Notes: a model not told the origin generated them from the sequence alone. DNA of 7,232 nucleotides from Sulfurovum sp. (GCA_027038155.1 JALVXW010000307.1:1-7232), one strand, 5' to 3'. Positions 1-6,483 are shown, counted from the stretch's first letter. Program-made: numbers and translations.

Positions 1-391
1 TGGAGAGTGCAGCATGGGGCCCAAATTTTTCTGTACCAGTCATAGGGTGTGCGGTAACAAAGTTTTTACGTATCTCTTTGGGTATGGTGTTAGAGATCTT
101 CTCTTTGGTACTTCCTAGGTCTATCACCGTACACTCTGAAGAGAGTCTATCTAGGCTCTTGGCAATAGAGATGATGCCATCTACAGGGATGCTAAGTATG
201 ATAATATCACATGTTTGAATTGTATTTAAATCCTTTACAATCTCATCAACCAAACCCAAAGAGAGGGCTTGTTGGCAATGTACATCATTGTGGTCAAGTC
301 CTATAAAGTAAAAATCTTTTCCAGTCTCTTTTAGTGCAAGGCTAAGTGAACCTCCCATCAGTCCAAGTCCTACAAATCCAACGCGTAACAT
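1..391 (-). CDS. tyrA: Prephenate dehydrogenase, N-terminal 130 residues (partial at left edge)
   Basis: TyrA oxidatively decarboxylates prephenate to 4-hydroxyphenylpyruvate in cytoplasmic tyrosine synthesis. What is seen: a Rossmann nucleotide-binding start with the glycine motif GLGLMGGSL at residues 8-16, an aspartate (D33 in GLDHN) ending the second strand as expected for NAD+ rather than NADP+ use, DIIILSIPV at 62-70, IDLGSTK at 90-96, and the family's conserved substrate-site motif AHPMTGTE at 114-121. The C-terminal helical dimerisation domain lies beyond the window. The ATG at 391-389 follows an AAAGAGAG ribosome-binding stretch. A nearby upstream ATG is in another frame. The gene is divergent from bamA and has a perfect extended -10 about 50 bp upstream. 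I recall tyrA beside bamA in Campylobacter jejuni too. No fused chorismate mutase precedes the NAD domain. ProC- or arogenate-type relatives are less likely given the AHPMTGTE motif. Confidence 0.93.
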   Translation of the reverse strand, partial: MLRVGFVGLGLMGGSLSLALKETGKDFYFIGLDHNDVHCQQALSLGLVDEIVKDLNTIQTCDIIILSIPVDGIISIAKSLDRLSSECTVIDLGSTKEKISNTIPKEIRKNFVTAHPMTGTEKFGPHAALS

Positions 392-443
392 ATCTCTCTT
401 TTCATGGTTATTTTTTGAGAAAAACTTCTCTGTTAAAGTATAT

Positions 444-452
444 ATTATAGCA
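444..452 (-). promoter_or_regulatory. Extended -10 promoter of tyrA (TGCTATAAT)
   Basis: Read on the minus strand this is TGCTATAAT, a perfect extended -10 of the kind used by the main sigma factor in Campylobacterota, which often lack a clear -35 box. No TTGACA-like box lies at the right distance. The inferred transcription start is near 437, giving a leader of about 45 nt. The same 12-bp core, ATGCTATAATAT, recurs at the hsrA promoter. Confidence 0.7.
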
Positions 453-492
453 TGATTTACTGTTTATTATGAAACCCTTATTGAAATAAAGA

Positions 493-498
493 TAAAAT
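493..498 (+). promoter_or_regulatory. Candidate -10 element of bamA (TAAAAT)
   Basis: TAAAAT within GATAAAATAT lies 27 nt before the chosen bamA ATG, which would put transcription start near 505 with a 20-nt leader carrying the AAGG ribosome-binding site. The nadA candidate has the same hexamer at the same distance. There is no -35 match, and the region is so AT-rich that chance hits are likely. Confidence 0.4.
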
Positions 499-514
499 AT
501 TAACAAATTATATT

Positions 515-518
515 AAGG
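515..518 (+). promoter_or_regulatory. Ribosome-binding site deciding the bamA start
   Basis: AAGG sits 7 nt before the ATG at 526 but only 1 nt before the in-frame TTG at 520. The ATG is therefore the better start. It also leaves a compact signal peptide beginning MIKKL. Confidence 0.7.
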
Positions 519-525
519 TTTGGTA

Positions 526-2826
526 ATGATAAAAAAGTTAGCACTTGTTTGGATGCTTATAGGCTCAGCTCTTTTGGCACAGAAAATCACACATCTTAGA
601 TTTGAAGGGCTTTCTCATCTTTCGAACACAACAGCACAAGAGATAGCAGGGATACACATAGGTGATGCCATAGATGCTGATAAAATCAATCAATCGATTA
701 AAAACTTTTTTGCTCAAGGCTATTTTAAAGATGTATGGGTAGATCAAAAGGGCAGTACACTTATTTATCATTTTAAAGAGAAGATGGCGATTGCAAATGT
801 TGACATTAAGGGGTATGGTTCTGACGGAGAAGGTAAAGAGCTTTTAGCAGGTATTGGCATTAAAAAAGGTGATCTCTATGATGAAAGACGTATTAAAAAG
901 GCAACACAAACCCTTATTGCCAAACTTGAAAGTCAGGGCTACTACGATACCGTGGTTGAAGTGAGCAAAGAGAAGGTAGGGGAGGATAGTGTCTCTATTG
1001 TTTTTGATGTAAACAAAGGTGAAAAAATTACGATTCAGAAGATGAACTTTGTAGGGGCAAAGAAGTTGAGTCAAAGTGATTTGGAGACAGATTTGGCAAA
1101 TAAAGAGAAAGATATACTCGGATGGATGCCATGGAGAAACAGTGGTGAAGCATCGGTAGAGCAGTTGGAGTATGATGCCCATAGGCTAAAAAATACCTAT
1201 ATGAAACATGGTTATCTTGATGCACAGGTCTCTCCTCCGTTGATGCGTGTAGATTTTGGTTCATATAATGCCAAAGTAGACTATGAGGTAGTAGAGGGAG
1301 AGCAGTATCGTATTGGTTCTATTACAATTACAGAGCATATTGATGGGATTGATGCAAAAAAACTAAAAGATATACTTACACTCAAAAAGGGTAAAATATT
1401 CAATATAAAACGTATGCGTACAGATATTAAAAATTTGGAAGAGGAGGTGGGTAACTTTGGATTTGCGTATGTTCGTGTCTCTCCTCAGTTGAGTAAAAAC
1501 AGAGAAAAAAAGATAGTTAATTTAAATTATGTAATACAGCCAGGTGTACCAGTAACCATCAATGATGTACTTATCTCTGGAAATCATACAACAAAAGATA
1601 GAGTCATTCGTCGCTATCTCTATCTTGCCCCTGGGGATACCTTTAATGCACGTGATTTGAAAGATTCAAAATCTGCTTTAGGAAGAACAGGTTTTTTTGA
1701 AAGTGTTGATATTCAAAGTCAGAGAATATCTGTAGACAAGATTAATCTTCTGGTTAAAGTAAAAGAGGCATCTACAGGGACACTCTCTGCTGGTGGGGGG
1801 TATGGTTCATTTGAAGGTTTAATGCTTAATGCTTCTGTCTCCAATAAAAATTTTTTGGGCTCAGGTATCGCAACAAGTGTAGGATTTGATATCTCCAAAA
1901 TATCAAAAAACTATAATCTCTCATTTACAAACCCTAAGCTTTGGGATAGTCAATATAGTTTAGGATTGTCACTCTATAAGAAAAAATATGAATATACCAA
2001 CTTTACACAAGATCAAACAGGTGCTTCTCTTACACTGGGTAGAGAGTTTTTGAGATATTTTCATGCCTCTGTTGGTGTAGGATATGTAGATAATAAATCT
2101 CAAAGAAATGACAATAACTTTACGGCGACAGGGTACAGTACAAATATCGCCCCAACAGATGAAGCGATCGATCTGTTTTATAGTGACAAGTACCAAAAAA
2201 CCTCTCTGTTTGCTGCGTTGTCATTTGACAATACAGATGATTTTTATACCCCACGTTCAGGTATGATCGCTTCTGTCAATTTTGAGTTTGCATCATTGGA
2301 CGGTACAGATGTTGATTTGACAAAATACCCCAAAGGGTATGGAAACTATGTCAAGAGTTCTGCTAAATTTGGGCTCTATTATGGCGTGGAAGATTGGATA
2401 GATTATGATCTTATTTTTAGATTTAAAGCACGTATGACTACCATTGAATCTAGTAGTGGAGAGAAAATTCCTACAGCAGAAAAACTCTTTATGGGAGGGA
2501 TTGGTTCAGTAAGAGGCTTTAAACCCTATTCACTTACCCCAGGAGACAAGAATGGATTAATCACTGGAGGGAAAAAACGTGCTTCGGGTACAATTGAAGC
2601 AAGTATTCCACTCTCTCAGGCAGCAAAAATGCGATTGGCATTTTTTTATGATATAGGGATGATAGGTGAAGACAACTTCAATGAAATTCAAAGGTCAGGA
2701 ACAGGGGTTGTCTTAGAGTGGCGATCCCCTATGGGACCGATTAATCTTGTGTTTGCCAAAGCTTTGGATGACGAGCCTGGAGACAGAACCTCTTCATTTG
2801 AGTTCTCTATGGGAACAAAGTTTTAG
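526..2826 (+). CDS. bamA: Outer-membrane protein assembly factor BamA (Omp85)
   Basis: BamA is the central subunit of the BAM machine, folding and inserting beta-barrel proteins into the outer membrane. The 766-residue protein starts with a signal peptide: a lysine pair, a hydrophobic stretch, then a likely cut after ALLAQ near residue 19. About 400 periplasmic residues follow and read as five POTRA domains (roughly 20-87, 88-168, 169-262, 263-343 and 344-417), with typical endings such as QGYFKDV, GYLDAQV and TGFFESVDI. The 16-strand barrel (Bac_surface_Ag) spans about 420-766. It contains the diagnostic VRGF of loop 6 at 662-665 and ends in GTKF, with the C-terminal aromatic residue BAM substrates use as a signal. 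Five POTRA domains argue against TamA, which usually has three. The length is normal and the frame intact. The TAG stop shares bases with the stop of convergent ppx. Confidence 0.95.
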   Translation: MIKKLALVWMLIGSALLAQKITHLRFEGLSHLSNTTAQEIAGIHIGDAIDADKINQSIKNFFAQGYFKDVWVDQKGSTLIYHFKEKMAIANVDIKGYGSDGEGKELLAGIGIKKGDLYDERRIKKATQTLIAKLESQGYYDTVVEVSKEKVGEDSVSIVFDVNKGEKITIQKMNFVGAKKLSQSDLETDLANKEKDILGWMPWRNSGEASVEQLEYDAHRLKNTYMKHGYLDAQVSPPLMRVDFGSYNAKVDYEVVEGEQYRIGSITITEHIDGIDAKKLKDILTLKKGKIFNIKRMRTDIKNLEEEVGNFGFAYVRVSPQLSKNREKKIVNLNYVIQPGVPVTINDVLISGNHTTKDRVIRRYLYLAPGDTFNARDLKDSKSALGRTGFFESVDIQSQRISVDKINLLVKVKEASTGTLSAGGGYGSFEGLMLNASVSNKNFLGSGIATSVGFDISKISKNYNLSFTNPKLWDSQYSLGLSLYKKKYEYTNFTQDQTGASLTLGREFLRYFHASVGVGYVDNKSQRNDNNFTATGYSTNIAPTDEAIDLFYSDKYQKTSLFAALSFDNTDDFYTPRSGMIASVNFEFASLDGTDVDLTKYPKGYGNYVKSSAKFGLYYGVEDWIDYDLIFRFKARMTTIESSSGEKIPTAEKLFMGGIGSVRGFKPYSLTPGDKNGLITGGKKRASGTIEASIPLSQAAKMRLAFFYDIGMIGEDNFNEIQRSGTGVVLEWRSPMGPINLVFAKALDDEPGDRTSSFEFSMGTKF

Positions 2827-2830
2827 AGAA
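2803..2830. other. Inverted repeat spanning the bamA/ppx stop codons
   Basis: TTCTCTA (2803-2809) and TAGAGAA (2824-2830) form a perfect 7-bp stem with a 14-nt loop, covering the ends of both convergent genes. Neither strand has a T-tract after it, so it is not a canonical Rho-independent terminator. It may protect the 3' ends of the two messages or be chance. No better terminator was seen near either stop. Confidence 0.3.
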
Positions 2831-4349
2831 TATTGAGTGCTTTACATGTGGGTAAAGTATTCGCATCCTCAACAATTATAGCAAAAGGCATGGGTTTTTC
2901 TAGAGCTTTTATCTTCTCTTTTGCGAGATAGAGTGGTTTGTTGGATATGATTGTAAGTGTTTGATTTTTAAATACAAATGAGATGTGTGCCTCATTGGAG
3001 GCTTCATGCAGATATATAGTAAGCGAGTAGATAAAGCTTAGCCATCTCATTGTCTCTTTTGCTGGAAGTAGAGACTTGTATTGTGCATACAAATCTTTAT
3101 TGAGCAACGCTTTACTGTGCATGCGTAACAGTAGAGAGACCAGCACTATCTCCTCATGCGTAAATCCATAGTTTAACTCTTGTGAAGCAATATAAAAGCC
3201 ATGTTGATGTGCTTTGTAGATAGTCAATGTCTTGCCTATGGCCGAGAGTTTTAGTGCAGTATGAAGTTCAGAAAGATAATCTTCACTATCTTCTATGTAG
3301 GGTGAGAATACATCATAGAGATCAGAAGCAATTTTAAGTTTTGTTTTACGTTTTTTTTCTATGGTTACAAGTGGTTTAAATCTATCGAGTAGAGAGGTGA
3401 TACTTGGGTTAATAGGGTGCGGAAAACGTAAATGATTGTTGCGTAATAGTTGCTCTAAAAATACCCCTTCTCTTACACCTACAGCCGAGGAGATAACCTC
3501 TTTTGCACCAATATGTGTTAAGATTTCATTAAAGATAAGTGTGCCTTCTCGTATGGTATCATAACGACTTTTTTTAAGCCCAAATTTTTTAAGACCTTTG
3601 GCACTAGAGTGTGCAATGGCTTCAAAATAGTCACGGTGTTCTTCTAATTTATAGCGAAAGGCATGAAGTTTATCAAGAGGGTAGTCTATACGCTTCATAA
3701 TGCCTTTAGAGAGTGTTCTTGCGGTTCCTCCTATACCAATAGCCAAATGTGCCCGAAAATGTGCAGGAAGGCTTTTTAATTCATTTTCTATAGAGTGTTT
3801 GGCTTTTTGGTACTGGGTATTGTCGGCACGTGAATAATCAAAAAAGAGCTCTTTGATGCGTACTGTCCCAAGATTAAGTGAATAGCTATCTATGATTTTC
3901 CCCTCTTTTATTAAGGCTAAATCAGAAGAACCTCCGCCTATATCTATAGTAATACCCTCTTTAAAAGGGAGTAAATTTAATGCTGCTATGGCTCCAAAGC
4001 GTGCCTCTTTTTGTCCATCAATAATTTTAATTTTGATGCCAAGTTCTCTTTTAATCCATTGTGTAAAGATTTTTCCATTAGGTGCATCTCGCAAGGCTGA
4101 AGTAGCAACACATATGGTTTTTTTGGCTTGATATTTTTCTATGGTATTGATAAATGATTTGAGTGCCAAAAAGGCTCTGGTGATACCTATGGGTTGGAGA
4201 TACCCACCTTTTTTATAGGCTCCTTCACCAATACGTACTTTGGACTTTTGTTCGCAGATAAGGTGAAAGCCGTAGCGACTTGTTTTTTCAAAAATCACAA
4301 GTCTGGCTGAGTTGGAACCGATATCAATGATAGCAGTTCTTTTTGCCAT
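2823..4349 (-). CDS. ppx: Ppx/GppA-family phosphatase
   Basis: Members of this cytoplasmic family hydrolyse polyphosphate from the chain end or convert pppGpp to ppGpp. Sequence alone does not say which. The actin-like ATPase fold is clear: phosphate loop 1 with AIIDIGSNSARL at residues 6-17, ATSALRDAPNG at 82-92, the catalytic glutamate region DGQKEARFGA at 111-120 (E115 the likely base), phosphate loop 2 with IDIGGGSSDLAL at 135-146, and IGIGGTARTL at 204-213. The remaining part, about 320-508, corresponds to the HD-like domain of long Ppx proteins. There the usual LHDIG is replaced by LKLSAIG (366-372), although HQHGFYI, GFTHEE and RMHSK follow as in relatives. At 508 residues it matches the long form. 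The ATG lies 1 nt past the ferredoxin stop with no good ribosome-binding site, so it is probably translationally coupled to fdx. Confidence 0.9.
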   Translation of the reverse strand: MAKRTAIIDIGSNSARLVIFEKTSRYGFHLICEQKSKVRIGEGAYKKGGYLQPIGITRAFLALKSFINTIEKYQAKKTICVATSALRDAPNGKIFTQWIKRELGIKIKIIDGQKEARFGAIAALNLLPFKEGITIDIGGGSSDLALIKEGKIIDSYSLNLGTVRIKELFFDYSRADNTQYQKAKHSIENELKSLPAHFRAHLAIGIGGTARTLSKGIMKRIDYPLDKLHAFRYKLEEHRDYFEAIAHSSAKGLKKFGLKKSRYDTIREGTLIFNEILTHIGAKEVISSAVGVREGVFLEQLLRNNHLRFPHPINPSITSLLDRFKPLVTIEKKRKTKLKIASDLYDVFSPYIEDSEDYLSELHTALKLSAIGKTLTIYKAHQHGFYIASQELNYGFTHEEIVLVSLLLRMHSKALLNKDLYAQYKSLLPAKETMRWLSFIYSLTIYLHEASNEAHISFVFKNQTLTIISNKPLYLAKEKIKALEKPMPFAIIVEDANTLPTCKALNIL

Positions 4350-4350
4350 T

Positions 4351-4608
4351 TTAAGCGTTTAACTCTTCTTGAAGTTTATGATATTTAAACATCAACTCTT
4401 CAACATTTTCAACATTGTTTGAATCGGAGATAATACAATCAACAGGACATACAGAGATGCATTGAGGTTCATCAAAATGACCTACGCACTCTGTGCACAT
4501 ATCTGGATCGATGACATAGATCGGATCATTCTCTTCAATCGCTTCATTGGGACACTCTTCTCTACATGCATCACATGCAATACATTCGTCAGTTATTACT
4601 AATGCCAT
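4351..4608 (-). CDS. fdx: 2[4Fe-4S] ferredoxin, Allochromatium type
   Basis: This is a small cytoplasmic electron carrier of 85 residues. Two cluster motifs are visible. The first is C9-xx-C12-xx-C15-xxx-C19-P. The second is C38-xx-C41-x8-C50-xxx-C54-P. The eight-residue insertion in the second motif, the extra cysteine C58 just after it (CPVDC) and the acidic helical tail from about residue 66 mark the Allochromatium vinosum / YfhL type, which contains very low-potential clusters. The redox partner cannot be told from the sequence; oxidoreductases such as pyruvate:ferredoxin oxidoreductase are candidates by family knowledge only. AAGG at 4619-4622 lies 10 nt before the ATG, slightly far. It is the first gene of a pair with ppx and follows hsrA on the same strand after 147 bp. 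In Campylobacter jejuni I recall the same order (response regulator, fdxB, phosphatase). Confidence 0.93.
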   Translation of the reverse strand: MALVITDECIACDACREECPNEAIEENDPIYVIDPDMCTECVGHFDEPQCISVCPVDCIISDSNNVENVEELMFKYHKLQEELNA

Positions 4609-4638
4609 GTTTTGTTTACCTTCTTCAACTCTATTTTA

Positions 4639-4653
4639 TTTATAGGAGTTATA
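4639..4653 (-). promoter_or_regulatory. Candidate promoter region of fdx-ppx
   Basis: On the minus strand two -10-like hexamers overlap this stretch: TATAAC (4653-4648) and TATAAA (4644-4639). Either would give a short leader of roughly 25-35 nt before the ferredoxin ATG at 4608. Neither has the TGn extension seen at tyrA and hsrA, and no -35 box is evident. A separate promoter is expected because a probable terminator lies just upstream. Confidence 0.35.
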
Positions 4654-4689
4654 ACCCAACATAGCTTATGATTTATTTAAAAAATAGAG

Positions 4690-4716
4690 AAAAAAATCTA
4701 AGAGAAAGATTTAGAT
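4690..4716 (-). terminator. Probable Rho-independent terminator of hsrA
   Basis: Read on the minus strand, ATCTAA (4716-4711), a 9-nt loop and TTAGAT (4701-4696) form a 6-bp stem followed immediately by a run of six further T residues (4695-4690). It starts 40 nt past the hsrA stop. The stem is short and AT-rich, so efficiency may be low and some read-through into fdx-ppx is possible. Confidence 0.5.
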
Positions 4717-4737
4717 AAAAAGAGGAGACTTTATTTC

Positions 4738-4747
4738 CCAATATTGG
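4738..4747. repeat. 10-bp palindrome just after hsrA stop
   Basis: CCAATATTGG is a perfect palindrome 9 bp past the hsrA stop codon. It has no loop and no T-tract directly after it, so it is not a terminator by itself. It could be a protein-binding site or chance. Confidence 0.25.
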
Positions 4748-4755
4748 AGGTATCT

Positions 4756-5430
4756 TTATGAAATCTTTTTTGGGAAACAGAATCTATAACCACGTCTTCT
4801 TACAGTCTCTATTGTGGTAATATCTAGGGGTTTATCCATCTTTTGTCTAATCTGGTTAATAGCAACCTCAATAACATTTGGTGTAACAAGTTCAGGCTCT
4901 TCCCATATCGCATCAAGCAGTTGCTCTTTGGAGACAATTTGGTCTCTATGCATCGCTAGATGTGTAAGTACTTCAAAAGGTTTACCTTTGAGTTCTATCT
5001 CTTCACCTTGATAGATAATTTTCTCCTCTTCAGGGTTGATAATAAGCTCTTCTATTTCAATAATATTCGAGACTCCAAAACGTAATTTGGCTTCAATACG
5101 CACAAGTAGAATATCGTAGTCTAAAGGTTTTTGTACAAAATCATCTGCTCCTGAACGTAAAGCATGGATTTCACTCTCTTTGTCTTTACGTTCTGAGACA
5201 ACAACAACAGATGTTTTTGGTGCCTCTTTTTTAATGGTAGCAATAAGATCAATACGACTGTTTTGTGTTTTGGGCCATGCGAGCAAAACAAGGTCATAAT
5301 TTCTAATATCAAGATAGTATTTGGCATCACCTATATTTTCGGCAATATCAGCTTGATATCCCTCTTCAATTAATGCATCTAGAAGTACTTTTCCTTGATG
5401 TGTATCCTCTTCTATAATTAATATTCTCAT
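4756..5430 (-). CDS. hsrA: Orphan atypical response regulator HsrA/CosR (OmpR-type)
   Basis: This DNA-binding regulator matches the essential HsrA (HP1043) of Helicobacter and CosR of Campylobacter, which control housekeeping and oxidative-stress genes. It has 224 residues: a receiver domain at about 1-118 and an OmpR/PhoB winged helix at about 125-218. The DNA-binding half has the family's near-invariant stretches, including GKPFEVLTHLA, HRDQIVSKEQLLDAIWEEPE, TPNVIEVAINQIRQKMDK (recognition helix) and ETVRRRGYRF (wing). The receiver keeps acidic residues E7, E8 and D9, S79 and K101-P102, but the phospho-acceptor aspartate is alanine (A51 in YDLVLLAWP). It therefore probably works without phosphorylation, as in HsrA. 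No sensor kinase is nearby. The ATG at 5430 is chosen over the GTG just before it because AAAGG lies 8 nt upstream. It has its own extended -10 promoter and probably its own terminator. Confidence 0.95.
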   Translation of the reverse strand: MRILIIEEDTHQGKVLLDALIEEGYQADIAENIGDAKYYLDIRNYDLVLLAWPKTQNSRIDLIATIKKEAPKTSVVVVSERKDKESEIHALRSGADDFVQKPLDYDILLVRIEAKLRFGVSNIIEIEELIINPEEEKIIYQGEEIELKGKPFEVLTHLAMHRDQIVSKEQLLDAIWEEPELVTPNVIEVAINQIRQKMDKPLDITTIETVRRRGYRFCFPKKIS

Positions 5431-5438
5431 CACCTGAG

Positions 5439-5443
5439 CCTTT
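5439..5443 (-). promoter_or_regulatory. Ribosome-binding site of hsrA
   Basis: AAAGG on the minus strand lies 8 nt before the ATG at 5430 and 5 nt before the adjacent in-frame GTG at 5433. Both spacings are workable. The ATG start gives MRILIIE, which matches the usual start of HsrA/CosR proteins. Confidence 0.6.
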
Positions 5444-5448
5444 ATATC

Positions 5449-5465
5449 TTTAAGATTTGTTTAAT
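5449..5465. promoter_or_regulatory. Candidate HsrA box: TTTAAG-N5-TTTAAT direct repeat
   Basis: TTTAAG (5449-5454), five bases, then TTTAAT (5460-5465) match the tandem TTTAAG-N5-TTTAAG arrangement I recall for H. pylori HsrA, at 11 of 12 positions. The site directly abuts the hsrA -10 on its downstream side, over the inferred transcription start. That placement suggests negative autoregulation. The region is AT-rich, so a chance match is possible. Confidence 0.4.
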
Positions 5466-5474
5466 ATTATAGCA
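5466..5474 (-). promoter_or_regulatory. Extended -10 promoter of hsrA (TGCTATAAT)
   Basis: The minus strand reads TGCTATAAT, identical to the tyrA element. It lies in the 69-bp gap after folB. Inferred transcription start is near 5459, giving a leader of about 29 nt that includes the AAAGG site. No -35 box is evident. Confidence 0.7.
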
Positions 5475-5499
5475 TAAAAAAGAGCATTTTGAAAAATTT

Positions 5500-5826
5500 T
5501 TAGAAATTCCAAGTATCACTTAGACCCACAGAGCACTCTTTTAAGATATCAGGCTTTGAAATTTTAAGGTATAATTTTTTGATATTGGGGTATGTTGTGA
5601 CAAGTAGCTCTTTGATGCCAAGTAGTGCATTTTCCAAAAGTGCATAGCGTTCCTCTTTAAGCTTTTTTTGGATAAGAAGTACCATATCGCCGTAGTCTAT
5701 GAAGTGGTTGTCACTGTATTCGTATGAGGCTTGAAGATCGATGATGACACGTTGGGGTTTGTCTCGTTCAAAATCGAGTAGCCCAATAATGACATCGAAA
5801 GTGAGTGCCTCTATATGAATGGTCAT
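5500..5826 (-). CDS. folB: Dihydroneopterin aldolase
   Basis: FolB cleaves 7,8-dihydroneopterin to 6-hydroxymethyl-7,8-dihydropterin and glycolaldehyde in folate synthesis, usually as a cytoplasmic octamer. The 108 residues are slightly short of the common 115-125 but contain the signature IG-x4-ER-x3-Q (residues 14-25, with E20). Other catalytic positions line up with the Staphylococcus aureus enzyme by eye: Y45 in IDYGD, E65 in LLENAL and K91 in ISKPDIL. The ATG is 3 nt past the plsY stop, and AAGG at 5835-5838, inside the end of plsY, lies 8 nt upstream, so the two are co-transcribed and probably coupled. I recall the same plsY-folB pair in Helicobacter pylori (HP1509-HP1510). The related FolX epimerase is unlikely given the full aldolase residue set. 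Confidence 0.9.
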   Translation of the reverse strand: MTIHIEALTFDVIIGLLDFERDKPQRVIIDLQASYEYSDNHFIDYGDMVLLIQKKLKEERYALLENALLGIKELLVTTYPNIKKLYLKISKPDILKECSVGLSDTWNF

Positions 5827-5829
5827 AGC

Positions 5830-6453
5830 TTAGACCTTAGCCTCTTCTTTATTCAATAATCTTACAATATTTGGTATATGTTTATAGAAGATAATCAGTG
5901 CAATGATCCAAATAGGGGCATGAGAACCAATCACAGGTACTTCAGGATACATAACATACGATGCGATAATAAACGCTATAAGGGCAATCAGTGAGGAGAT
6001 AGAGGAGATTTTTAAACCTTTGGCAGCCACTGCCCAAACCACGATAGCAATAAGTGCAGGGACAGGCATCATGATAGCAAATACACCAAAACCAGTTGCT
6101 ACACCTTTGCCCCCTTCAAAAAACAAAAAAGCAGAGAAGCAGTGTCCTAGAACAGCGAGTACTGCAAGTGTCCAAAGTACCCCTTCGGGAGCACCTAATA
6201 TTTTTGCTACGAGTATAACAACTACCCCTTTGATGGCATCAAGAAAGAGTGTGGCAGCACCTAACTTTTTGGCAAGTTTTGGGTCTTTTTCTTTGACCAC
6301 ACGTAGTACATTGGTAGCACCAATGTTTCCAGAGCCAGCCTCTTTGATGTCAACACCTGCAAACTGTTTGGCAAGCAAGTATCCAAAAGGAATTCCAGAA
6401 ATAAGATATGCCGCAAGATAGAGTAAGATGTTTTGGTTGAAAAATAAATCCAT
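5830..6453 (-). CDS. plsY: Glycerol-3-phosphate acyltransferase PlsY
   Basis: PlsY transfers an acyl group from acyl-phosphate (made by PlsX) to glycerol-3-phosphate, giving lysophosphatidic acid, the first membrane step of phospholipid synthesis. The 207-residue protein is mostly hydrophobic, with membrane segments near 8-28, 68-88, 92-112, 120-145, 152-170 and 179-190. All three family motifs are present: GVDIKEAGSGNIGATNVLR (33-51), GHCFSAFLFFEGGKGVAT (103-120) and HIPNIVRLLNKEE (192-204). Length is normal. The ATG at 6453 has only a weak GGA site 6 nt upstream. It is first in the plsY-folB pair and divergent from nadA. Confidence 0.95.
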   Translation of the reverse strand: MDLFFNQNILLYLAAYLISGIPFGYLLAKQFAGVDIKEAGSGNIGATNVLRVVKEKDPKLAKKLGAATLFLDAIKGVVVILVAKILGAPEGVLWTLAVLAVLGHCFSAFLFFEGGKGVATGFGVFAIMMPVPALIAIVVWAVAAKGLKISSISSLIALIAFIIASYVMYPEVPVIGSHAPIWIIALIIFYKHIPNIVRLLNKEEAKV

Positions 6454-6483
6454 AATGAGTCCACAATTTTTATTTATAGTGCA

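Noticed and set aside
509..514. TATATT as the -10 of bamA
   Set aside because: Transcription would begin at or past the ribosome-binding site, leaving an almost leaderless message despite a good AAGG site. TAAAAT at 493-498 fits better.
520..525. TTG codon at 520 as an upstream start of bamA
   Set aside because: It lies 1 nt from the AAGG site, while the ATG at 526 has a 7-nt spacing and gives a clean signal peptide.
565..1264. Several minus-strand open frames of 68-112 codons inside bamA
   Set aside because: They overlap one another antisense to a clearly conserved gene, have no recognisable motifs and look like frame shadows.
3892..4131. 79-codon plus-strand open frame inside ppx
   Set aside because: It is antisense to conserved phosphate-loop and catalytic motifs of Ppx, with no ribosome-binding site or recognisable domain.
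5475..5499. Possible terminator after folB (T-rich minus strand, AAAAATTTTT palindrome nearby at about 5492-5501)
   Set aside because: The palindrome is pure A/T with no loop, and the T-run is not next to a stable stem. I cannot support a terminator here.
6020..6421. 133-codon open frame on the plus strand inside plsY
   Set aside because: It is antisense to a gene with all three PlsY motifs. Its alanine-, threonine- and proline-rich composition is what the complement of a membrane-protein gene produces, and it has no recognisable domain.
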